Assembly (NCBI GenBank): GCA_045648145.1
Contig: JAZRNK010000004.1
Coordinates: forward strand, 1-14,961
Direction: 5' to 3'
Length of the DNA: 14,961 nt
Source: UMGS172 sp045648145
GTDB lineage: Bacteria; Bacillota; Clostridia; Oscillospirales; Acutalibacteraceae
Below the pieces are notes generated by a model. The model searched no databases. It worked only from the letters and a program-made list of their open reading frames with translations, and was not told the DNA's origin. Of this stretch, positions 7,185-13,864 are shown one piece after another (positions within the stretch are counted from its first letter, which is position 1; each line of letters begins with the position of its first letter). A program made the position numbers and the translations under genes.

Positions 7185-9011
7185 ATGCAGTCTGTAGAAA
7201 ATATAAGAAACGTCGCTATTATTGCTCACGTTGACCACGGTAAAACCACCTTGGTTGACCAGTTGCTTAAGCAGAGTGGTACTTTCAGGCAGAATGAACA
7301 GGTTGCAGAGAGAGTTATGGACTCTAATGACCTTGAACGTGAACGTGGTATTACTATACTTTCTAAAAATACCAGCGTTATTTATAATGATATTAAGATA
7401 AACATTGTCGATACACCCGGTCACGCTGATTTTGGCGGTGAGGTGGAACGTATACTCATGATGGTTGACGGCGTTGTTTTGCTTGTCGATGCCTTTGAAG
7501 GTTGTATGCCACAGACGAGATTTGTACTTAAAAAGGCTTTAGGTCTTGGCAAAAAGGCAATAGTCGTTGTTAATAAAATAGATAGACCTATGGCAAGACC
7601 GAAAGAGGTTATTGACGAGGTTTTAGACTTATTTATCGAGCTTGGCGCAGATGATGACCAGATTGAGTTCCCTGTAGTATATGCTTCAGGTAGGGACGGT
7701 TATGCATCATTTGACCCTGACGAAATGGGCACCGATTTAAAGCCGTTGTTTGACACTATCGTTAAAGAAATTGAAGCACCGAAGGGTGATATTGACGGAC
7801 CTACCCAGGTGTTGTTTTCCAATATCGATTATGATGATTATATCGGTAGAATTGGTGTTGGCAGAGTTGAAAGAGGTAGCTTAAAGGTTGGTCAGAACGT
7901 TGCTCTTTGTCGTGCTGACGGAACGCATAAAAACGTTAAAATAACCAAATTGTTTTTATTTGACGGTTTGAAGCGAGTTGAGGTTGAAGAAGCACCGTTC
8001 GGCGAGCTTGTTTCGGTTGCGGGTATTGCTGATTTGAATATAGGCGAAACTGCTTGTGACCCTGATTGCATTGAGCCTTTGCCCTTTGTTAAAATTGATG
8101 AGCCGACCATTTCTATGAACTTTATGGTCAACAATTCACCCTTTGCAGGTAAAGAGGGTAAGTTTGTTACTTCGAGAAATATTCGTGACCGTCTTTTCAA
8201 AGAGGTACAGACCAACGTTAGTATGAGGGTTGAGGAGACCGATTCTGCTGATACCTTTAAGGTTAGCGGCAGAGGTGAGCTGCACCTTTCAATTCTTATT
8301 GAAACAATGCGCCGTCAAGGCTTTGAGTTTCAGGTTTCTCCGCCCGAGGTTATTTATAAATACGACCAAAACGGCAAAAAGTTAGAGCCGATTGAGCTGC
8401 TTATGATTGAAGTACCTGAGGAATACGTTGGCGCAGTTATGGAGCGTCTTGGTACACGACACGCTGAAATTCAGAATATGGGTACAAGAGAAACGGGATT
8501 GAGTCATTTAGAGTTCTTAATTCCTGCTCGTGGACTTATTGGCTACCGTTCGCAGTTTATGACCGATACCAATGGTAACGGTATTATGAATCATATTTTC
8601 CACGGCTATGAGGAATATAAAGGTGATATTGAAAACCGTTTAACTGGCTCGATTATTGTTCATGAGTCGGGAGAAACTACGGGCTATGGCTTGTTTAATA
8701 CACAAGCAAGAGGTAAGCTTTTTGTAGGCCCCGGTGTCCCTGTTTACGAGGGTATGATTGTTGGTGAAAATCCTAAAAACGAGGATATTGTCTGCAACGT
8801 TTGTAAGAAAAAAGCCGCTACAAATATGCGTGCGGCAGGCTCTGATGATGCGTTGAAGCTTACACCTCCGTCGATACTTAGTCTTGAACAGTCGCTTGAA
8901 TTTATTAAGTCGGACGAGCTGGTTGAGATTACACCTAAAAGTATCCGTTTACGTAAGAGAATTCTTAGTAAAGAGCTTCGTATGAAGGCTGAAAGTAAAC
9001 TTAAGAAGTAG
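7185..9011 (+). CDS. typA: Ribosome-associated GTPase TypA/BipA
   Basis: Translational GTPase of the EF-G/LepA superfamily that binds the ribosome and supports 50S assembly and growth under cold or other stress; cytosolic. The 608-residue length is normal. The G domain has AHVDHGKT (14-21), switch-I RGITI (54-58), DTPGH (76-80) and NKID (130-133). A beta-barrel domain II (VGRVERGSLKVGQNVALCR), EF-G-like alpha/beta domains and the TypA-specific C-terminal domain (EDIVCNVCKKKAATNMR) follow. AAAGGGAG precedes the ATG by 10 nt. The next gene begins 9 nt after its stop, so the pair is probably one transcript from the promoter at 7117-7145. Confidence 0.97.
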   Translation: MQSVENIRNVAIIAHVDHGKTTLVDQLLKQSGTFRQNEQVAERVMDSNDLERERGITILSKNTSVIYNDIKINIVDTPGHADFGGEVERILMMVDGVVLLVDAFEGCMPQTRFVLKKALGLGKKAIVVVNKIDRPMARPKEVIDEVLDLFIELGADDDQIEFPVVYASGRDGYASFDPDEMGTDLKPLFDTIVKEIEAPKGDIDGPTQVLFSNIDYDDYIGRIGVGRVERGSLKVGQNVALCRADGTHKNVKITKLFLFDGLKRVEVEEAPFGELVSVAGIADLNIGETACDPDCIEPLPFVKIDEPTISMNFMVNNSPFAGKEGKFVTSRNIRDRLFKEVQTNVSMRVEETDSADTFKVSGRGELHLSILIETMRRQGFEFQVSPPEVIYKYDQNGKKLEPIELLMIEVPEEYVGAVMERLGTRHAEIQNMGTRETGLSHLEFLIPARGLIGYRSQFMTDTNGNGIMNHIFHGYEEYKGDIENRLTGSIIVHESGETTGYGLFNTQARGKLFVGPGVPVYEGMIVGENPKNEDIVCNVCKKKAATNMRAAGSDDALKLTPPSILSLEQSLEFIKSDELVEITPKSIRLRKRILSKELRMKAESKLKK

Positions 9012-9020
9012 GCTTTGTTT

Positions 9021-9908
9021 ATGGAATATATCATTCTTGACAACGAGTGGAACACATCATACCGAAAAATAAACGGTAAAAATATTAACGAGCTTATTGA
9101 AATCGGTGCGGTTAAGCTTGACGAGAATTTGAATGAGATTTCGCGTTTTAATGTGCTTATCCGTTCAACGCTTACTAAAAAGCTTAGTAGCCGTTTTCAG
9201 CGCCTTACCAACATCACAAGTGAGGAAATGCTGACTAACGGACTGAAGTTTGAACAGGCAATAAAGCTATATTCCGATTGGGCAGGTACCGACGCTGTTA
9301 CACTTACCTGGAGTAATTCTGACCTTTACGTTTTACTTGAAAATTTCAAATTCAGAAGAGGTATTGAAGCAATTCCCATTATTGGCCTTTATGCCGATTT
9401 GCAAAAGTTTGTTCAAAATGAAATGATTTTGCAGGGTAGCGATATAACCTCGCAGATTTCGGTTGCAAATGCTGCGCTGTCTTTGGGCATTTCTATTGAT
9501 GGTATCGGTTTACACCGTGCGCTTGATGATAGTCTTTTGTGTGCCGAAATACTCCGTAAGGTTTTTAATAAAGAACGTTTAAAAAACTATATTATCGACA
9601 CAAGAATTGACGACTATTATAAACGCTTAACCTTTAAGGCGTATATTATCAGGGATATTAATAACCCGTTTGTTAATAAGAAAAAGCTTGAGTTTAAATG
9701 TGAAAAATGCTCAAGTGATGCCGTTAGGCTTTCGTCCTGGAGCTTTAAAGGTCAGTGCTTCAGAGCTGAGTTTCAGTGCACAAAATGTGCATATAAGTTT
9801 ATCGGCAGGGTTTCGTTTAAAAAATACTATGACAAGGTTGTTGTAAAGCATAATACAGCACCTTTAGTCGCAACTGTCAAAACCGCCGAGAATAAAGAAA
9901 ATACATAA
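9021..9908 (+). CDS. DEDDh-type 3'-5' exonuclease with C-terminal zinc ribbon
   Basis: Predicted RNase T/DnaQ-superfamily nuclease of 295 residues. The N-terminal half has the ExoI motif ILDNE (Asp7, Glu9), a candidate ExoII Asp101 in WSNSDLYVL, and ExoIII His165-x4-Asp170 in HRALDDS: all four acidic residues plus the DEDDh histidine. After about residue 190 comes a separate region with CxxC at 227-230 and CxxC at 253-256, which should bind one zinc and may contact nucleic acid. This C-terminal addition is not part of the classical exonuclease fold. AGTAGG at 9007-9012 overlaps the typA stop and is 8 nt before ATG 9021; a TTG at 9015 is in frame but poorly spaced. The natural substrate (DNA, RNA or small oligonucleotides) cannot be read from sequence. 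KapD-like is the nearest family analogy. Confidence 0.8.
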   Translation: MEYIILDNEWNTSYRKINGKNINELIEIGAVKLDENLNEISRFNVLIRSTLTKKLSSRFQRLTNITSEEMLTNGLKFEQAIKLYSDWAGTDAVTLTWSNSDLYVLLENFKFRRGIEAIPIIGLYADLQKFVQNEMILQGSDITSQISVANAALSLGISIDGIGLHRALDDSLLCAEILRKVFNKERLKNYIIDTRIDDYYKRLTFKAYIIRDINNPFVNKKKLEFKCEKCSSDAVRLSSWSFKGQCFRAEFQCTKCAYKFIGRVSFKKYYDKVVVKHNTAPLVATVKTAENKENT

Positions 9909-9915
9909 AATAATT

Positions 9916-9952
9916 ACCCGATATATTGAATAAATATATACGGGTGATTTTT
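9916..9952 (+). promoter_or_regulatory. Hairpin overlapping the symporter ribosome binding site
   Basis: ACCCGATATATT (9916-9927) pairs with AATATAT (9933-9939) and CGGGT (9941-9945), giving a 12-bp stem with one bulged A (9940) and a five-base loop. The 3' arm contains most of the ribosome binding site GGGTGA (9942-9947) for the ATG at 9953, and TTTTT (9948-9952) follows. It may act as a terminator for typA-exonuclease, as a structure hiding the ribosome binding site, or both. Confidence 0.6.
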
Positions 9953-11302
9953 ATGTACTTTTTAAGCTTTGTGTGTGCCGGTTTGCTGATAATTTGCGGC
10001 GTTTTTTTGACATTTAAAAGCGGATTTTTTCAGATTTTAAAACTTAAAACCGTGTTTTCAGCTACTTTTGGCAGTTTAATAAAAGAAAAGAATTTTGAAG
10101 GCTTTAAGGCTATGGCAATAGCCTTAGGTAGTACCATTGGTGTCGGTAATATTGTAGGTGTTGCGGCGGCTATTACTGTAGGCGGCCCGGGGGCATGTTT
10201 ATGGATGCTCTTGACCGGCTTTCTGGGTATGATTATAAAATATGCGGAAATACATATTTGTGTTGATGAAGCTAAACAAGCAAACAGAAGCTGTGGCGGT
10301 CCGATGTATGTTATTAGGTCAAAAACGACTGGTGTTTTTAAAATTTTCGGCAATTTTTTTGCTTGCTTTTGCATAATTGGCTCATTTTTTGCGGGAAATT
10401 TGATGCAATCAAAGTCAATTTACGTGTTCGGTAGCTTGGGATTTAAATTAAACTTTTTGCCAATAACCGTTATAGTATTGCCGTTACTTTTTTTGATAAT
10501 TTCAGGTAAAGACCGATTGTTCAAAAATTTTTCGGCGATTTTTGTGCCCTTAATGTCTTTGTTTTACATTATGGCAACCTTGATAATAATAATTAAAAAT
10601 TTTAAAAATATTCCTTATGCCGTATCAAGTATAGTGGGCTCTGCTTTTGGCTTTAGTCAGGTTGCAGGCGGCTTTAGCGGCGCTGTAATTTCATCGGCGT
10701 TAAGAACGGGGATTATGAAGGGCATTTTTACTAACGAGGCAGGTCTTGGAAGTTCACCCATAGCGCACTGCTCGTCCGAGCAAAAAGATGCTTTTACTCA
10801 AGGGTGTTGGGGAATTGTTGAGGTTTTTATAGATACTGTTGTTGTATGTATGATAACGGTTTTTGCAGTGCTTACCTCACCGTTATATATTAGTGGAGAG
10901 TTTTCTGACCCATTTGACCTTGTGTGTAATATTTTTAAAGCAAATTTCGGCAATTTTGGTCTTGTTGCTTTGAGTATTTCGGTTTGCTGTTTTGCCTTTG
11001 CAGCAGTTGTCGGTTGGTCGTTTTACGGAATAAAAGCATTACAGTTTTTTACATCCTCTAAAAGCGCTTTAAAAACATATATTATAATTTATTTGTGTTT
11101 TGTTCCGATATCATTTATAATAAATATAGACAGCATCTGGTGGTTGACGGATTTATTTAATTCTTTTATGCTGATACCAAACATCGTTATGGTTTTATGT
11201 TTTGGTGCTAATGCTGTATCGCGGTTGAATGATAGGGAGATGAACACGATTGGTTTGCAGTCTTTGCCCTCGAAAATGCAAAGCAGAAAGAACAGAATAT
11301 AA
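9953..11302 (+). CDS. AGCS-family sodium:amino-acid (alanine/glycine) symporter
   Basis: Inner-membrane secondary transporter using the Na+ gradient to import small neutral amino acids such as alanine or glycine. The 449 residues contain about ten hydrophobic segments. Family signatures are the ALGSTIGVGNIVGVAAA stretch (57-73), GGPGACLWM (77-85), GMIIKYAEIHI (92-102), FTNEAGLGSSPIAH (259-272) and the membrane segment VEVFIDTVVVC (289-299). It is at the short end for the family. An in-frame TTG at 9926 would add nine residues, but it lies inside the hairpin stem and has no ribosome binding site, whereas ATG 9953 follows GGGTGA by 5 nt. No separate promoter is visible. Its 3' end overlaps the next gene by 53 nt. 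Substrate preference is inferred from family only. Confidence 0.9.
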   Translation: MYFLSFVCAGLLIICGVFLTFKSGFFQILKLKTVFSATFGSLIKEKNFEGFKAMAIALGSTIGVGNIVGVAAAITVGGPGACLWMLLTGFLGMIIKYAEIHICVDEAKQANRSCGGPMYVIRSKTTGVFKIFGNFFACFCIIGSFFAGNLMQSKSIYVFGSLGFKLNFLPITVIVLPLLFLIISGKDRLFKNFSAIFVPLMSLFYIMATLIIIIKNFKNIPYAVSSIVGSAFGFSQVAGGFSGAVISSALRTGIMKGIFTNEAGLGSSPIAHCSSEQKDAFTQGCWGIVEVFIDTVVVCMITVFAVLTSPLYISGEFSDPFDLVCNIFKANFGNFGLVALSISVCCFAFAAVVGWSFYGIKALQFFTSSKSALKTYIIIYLCFVPISFIINIDSIWWLTDLFNSFMLIPNIVMVLCFGANAVSRLNDREMNTIGLQSLPSKMQSRKNRI

Positions 11303-12131
11303 GAATGACGGCTATTGTAAAATGCCACTTTTACCGGTTGTGGCGAGAGCAGCCTTGCATTTTTGGGAAGAACCTTGTATTAGCGGTGAAAACGGCTCTG
11401 GTACGGTCTTTTTTAGTGGATGCTCGTTAAGGTGTGTTTATTGCCAGAATGAGATTATATCGCATAAAAGGCATGGAAAAACTATAAGTGTAGAACAGTT
11501 GGCGAAAATATTTAAAAATCTTGAGGCAAAAGGTGCCGAGAACATTAACTTGGTTAATCCCACACATTATCTTTTAGCCATAAAACAGGCGTTGGATATT
11601 TACAAACCGTCTGTGCCTATTGTCTACAATTCAAGCGGATATGAAACACCTGAGCAAATGGAATTAGCGTTATCCTTTTGCGATGTATTTTTGCTTGATT
11701 TAAAGTATTTATCCCAAGACCGCGCATTGAAATACTCAGATTCTGAAAATTATCCCGACGTGGCTACAAAAGCCATTTTAAAGTGTTATAATGCTATAGG
11801 TGATAATGTTTATAATGAAAAAGGTGCTATGCAAAAAGGTTTGATTATAAGACATCTTGTTTTACCTATGGGTACTAATGAGGCAATTAAGGTTATGGAC
11901 TGGGTGGAGGAAAACACTCCAAGAGCCGTATTTAGTCTTATGAGTCAGTACACTCCTTGCGGTAATCTCGAAGGTTTTAAAGAAATAAATCGTAAGCTTA
12001 CCTTGCGTGAACACAGAAAGGTTTTGGATTATTTGGCAGGCCTTAATATTGAAAAGGTATATACGCAAGAGTTGGACAGCAGTGATAATGAGTTTATTCC
12101 TGCGTTTGATCTTACGGGAATAGATATTTAA
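11250..12131 (+). CDS. Radical SAM protein, PflX-like (COG1313 type)
   Basis: Predicted [4Fe-4S] radical S-adenosylmethionine enzyme, 293 residues, cytosolic, of unknown substrate. The cluster motif is CSLRCVYC (58-65; Cys58, Cys62, Cys65). N-terminal cysteines 3, 6, 10 and 23 (CSLCPRKC...GYC) match the extra Cys cluster of PflX/AmmeMemoRadiSam-type proteins and may bind a second metal centre. HFWEEPCISG, GSGTVFFSG, INLVNPTHY and MSQYTP are further family landmarks. The start is TTG at 11250: the CxxC residues begin at position 3, so a later start would lose them, and GGGAG (11235-11239) is suitably placed. It overlaps the symporter gene by 53 nt, implying coupled expression. Despite similarity to pyruvate-formate-lyase activases, no glycyl-radical enzyme lies in the window, so a PFL-activase name is not justified. 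Confidence 0.88.
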   Translation: MVCSLCPRKCKAERTEYKNDGYCKMPLLPVVARAALHFWEEPCISGENGSGTVFFSGCSLRCVYCQNEIISHKRHGKTISVEQLAKIFKNLEAKGAENINLVNPTHYLLAIKQALDIYKPSVPIVYNSSGYETPEQMELALSFCDVFLLDLKYLSQDRALKYSDSENYPDVATKAILKCYNAIGDNVYNEKGAMQKGLIIRHLVLPMGTNEAIKVMDWVEENTPRAVFSLMSQYTPCGNLEGFKEINRKLTLREHRKVLDYLAGLNIEKVYTQELDSSDNEFIPAFDLTGIDI

Positions 12132-12160
12132 ACCGAAGATTATTCTTCGGTTTTTATTTT
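12130..12160 (+). terminator. Intrinsic terminator after the radical SAM gene
   Basis: AAACCGAAGA (12130-12139) and TCTTCGGTTT (12144-12153) form a perfect 10-bp stem with a TTAT loop and a following TTATTTT. The 5' arm begins inside the stop codon of the radical SAM gene. Confidence 0.92.
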
Positions 12161-12161
12161 G

Positions 12162-12190
12162 TCATAAAAATAAGCCTATCCTCATATTAT
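12162..12190 (+). promoter_or_regulatory. Candidate sigma-E (mother-cell) promoter of spoIVA
   Basis: TCATAAA (12162-12168) and CATATTAT (12183-12190) are separated by 14 nt. They resemble the Bacillus subtilis sigma-E consensus (KMATATT, 14-15 nt, CATACA-T) at 5 of 7 and about 6 of 8 positions. No comparable sigma-A promoter is seen between the terminator and spoIVA. The predicted start is near 12197. SpoIVA is sigma-E controlled in B. subtilis, which supports the call. Confidence 0.5.
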
Positions 12191-12224
12191 TTAGCGATGT
12201 TAAAGAAATGTAGGAGGAAAGTTT

Positions 12225-13703
12225 ATGACGAGCACAAGCATTTATAGTGATATAGCAGCAAGAACCGGCGGAGATATTTATATTGGTGTCGTCGGGCCTG
12301 TAAGAACGGGCAAATCAACCTTTATCAAAAAATTTATGGATACGCTTGTTATACCAAATATTTCAAGTGAGTACCAAAAGGAACGTGCTAATGACGAGTT
12401 GCCGCAGTCGGCAGGTGGCAGAACTATTATGACTACCGAGCCCAAGTTTGTGCCGGAAAAGGGCGTAGAGATAAAAATAGAGGACAATATAAGCATGAAC
12501 GTCCGTCTTATAGACTGTGTCGGCTATATTGTGCCAAGCTCTTTAGGGTACATAGAGGACGACAGTCCGAGAATGGTTATGACACCTTGGTTTCAAGAGC
12601 CCGTACCCTTTAATATGGCGGCCGAATACGGCACAAAAAAGGTTATCACTGAGCATTCAACTATCGGTCTTGTTATTACTACCGATGGAAGTATTAGTGA
12701 TATTCCAAGGTCAGAATATGCAGAGGCTGAGGAAAGGGTAATAAACGAGCTTAAAGGTATTAATAAGCCATTTGTTGTGCTTATGAACAGTATGTACCCG
12801 GAGTCTGAACAGGCAACAGCTACTGCTAACGAAATATCTCAAAAATACGGCGTATCCGTAAAGGCTATTAACTGTCTTGAATTAAGTGAAAAAGACATTA
12901 AGTCGATACTGTCACAGATATTGTATGAGTTTCCTATTAAGGAGCTTAAAATTAATCTGCCGATGTGGATAACGGCTTTAGACAGTGACCATTGGTTGCA
13001 AAAGCAGTTGTATTCGTCAATCGTTACTTCGTCTATGGAGATGAACAAGGTTTCGCATATAAATGATTTTACTAAAAACCTTGCATCCTGTGACAACATA
13101 ACCTATTGTTCGATTGAAAAGGTTAATTTGGGTGACGGTACTGCAACGGTTGTGGCAGATATTGACCGCAAACTGTTTTATGACGTATTAAAAGAATCAA
13201 CCGGTGTTGAGATTAACAACGAACAGCAGTTGATGAAGGAAATAATTGAGTTTTCAAGAATTAAAAAAGAGTATTACCGTTTTAAGAATGCTCTTGACGA
13301 GGTGCAGGCAACCGGTTACGGTATTGTAATGCCGGAAATTGAGGAGTTGACCTTGGAAGACCCTGAAATCGTAAGGCAGGGAGGACGCTACGGAGTAAGG
13401 CTTCGCGCATCTGCACCATCGATACACATGATGAAGGCAGATATTAGCACCGAGGTAAGTCCAATCGTTGGTTCTGAAAAGCAGAGTGAAGATTTAGTTA
13501 TGTACCTGCTTAACGAGTTTGAGGATAATCCAACAAAGATTTGGGATTCTAATATCTTTGGCAAGTCATTGCATGAGCTTGTAAACGAAGGCTTGCATAC
13601 TAAACTTGCAAGAATGCCGATGGATGCGAGAATGAGACTGCAGGAAACACTTGAACGTGTTATTAACGAGGGATGCAGCGGTCTTATTTGTATTATTTTG
13701 TAA
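12225..13703 (+). CDS. spoIVA: Stage IV sporulation protein A (spore coat morphogenetic ATPase)
   Basis: Made in the mother cell, where it polymerises by ATP hydrolysis on the outer forespore membrane and forms the basement layer on which the spore coat assembles. The 492-residue length matches B. subtilis SpoIVA, and the start TGGDIYIGVVGPVRTGKS aligns closely. Walker A Lys30, the threonines of TIMTTEP (Thr70, Thr71) and the Walker B-like Asp97 in LIDCVGY fall at the same residue numbers as functional residues described in B. subtilis. The C-terminus CSGLICIIL keeps the conserved membrane-anchoring tail, which in Bacillus interacts with SpoVM. A strong AGGAGG (12212-12217) lies 7 nt before the ATG. 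It is a single-gene unit bounded by terminators. Its presence marks the host as an endospore former, at least by descent. Confidence 0.97.
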   Translation: MTSTSIYSDIAARTGGDIYIGVVGPVRTGKSTFIKKFMDTLVIPNISSEYQKERANDELPQSAGGRTIMTTEPKFVPEKGVEIKIEDNISMNVRLIDCVGYIVPSSLGYIEDDSPRMVMTPWFQEPVPFNMAAEYGTKKVITEHSTIGLVITTDGSISDIPRSEYAEAEERVINELKGINKPFVVLMNSMYPESEQATATANEISQKYGVSVKAINCLELSEKDIKSILSQILYEFPIKELKINLPMWITALDSDHWLQKQLYSSIVTSSMEMNKVSHINDFTKNLASCDNITYCSIEKVNLGDGTATVVADIDRKLFYDVLKESTGVEINNEQQLMKEIIEFSRIKKEYYRFKNALDEVQATGYGIVMPEIEELTLEDPEIVRQGGRYGVRLRASAPSIHMMKADISTEVSPIVGSEKQSEDLVMYLLNEFEDNPTKIWDSNIFGKSLHELVNEGLHTKLARMPMDARMRLQETLERVINEGCSGLICIIL

Positions 13704-13710
13704 ATTAAGT

Positions 13711-13750
13711 AAAAACCACCGTAATGCTTATAGTTATGGTGGTTTTTTAT
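13711..13750 (+). terminator. Intrinsic terminator after spoIVA
   Basis: AAAAACCACCGTAA (13711-13724) pairs with TTATGGTGGTTTTT (13734-13747), a 14-bp stem including one G-U pair, with a nine-base loop and a run of six T at the 3' side. It begins 7 nt after the spoIVA stop. Confidence 0.92.
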
Positions 13751-13788
13751 ATTGATTTATAAAATTGGTGAATTTTTAATGTTTTTTG

Positions 13789-13816
13789 TTGAAAAAAGAA
13801 TAGAAATACTTAATAT
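13789..13816 (+). promoter_or_regulatory. Weak candidate promoter for the beta-helix gene
   Basis: TTGAAA (13789-13794), a 16-nt spacer and TAATAT (13811-13816) give a passable sigma-A pattern in a very AT-rich stretch. TAAAAT at 13824-13829 is an alternative -10. A separate promoter is expected because spoIVA ends in a strong terminator. The ribosome binding site GGAGGG lies at 13852-13857. Confidence 0.3.
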
Positions 13817-13864
13817 TCTTTGTTAAAATAAGTTTATAAAACAACTTCTTTGGAGGGTGTTAAT

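Noticed and set aside
9015..9020. TTG start two codons upstream of ATG 9021 for the exonuclease
   Set aside because: AGTAGG (9007-9012) would be only 2 nt from the TTG but 8 nt from the ATG, and the protein is otherwise the same.
9926..9952. TTG start at 9926 extending the symporter by nine residues
   Set aside because: It has no ribosome binding site and sits within the hairpin stem; ATG 9953 follows GGGTGA with good spacing.
11250..12131. Naming the radical SAM gene pflA (pyruvate formate-lyase activating enzyme)
   Set aside because: The N-terminal multi-Cys segment and the HFWEEPCISG/NPTHY landmarks point to the PflX (COG1313) type, and no glycyl-radical enzyme is nearby.
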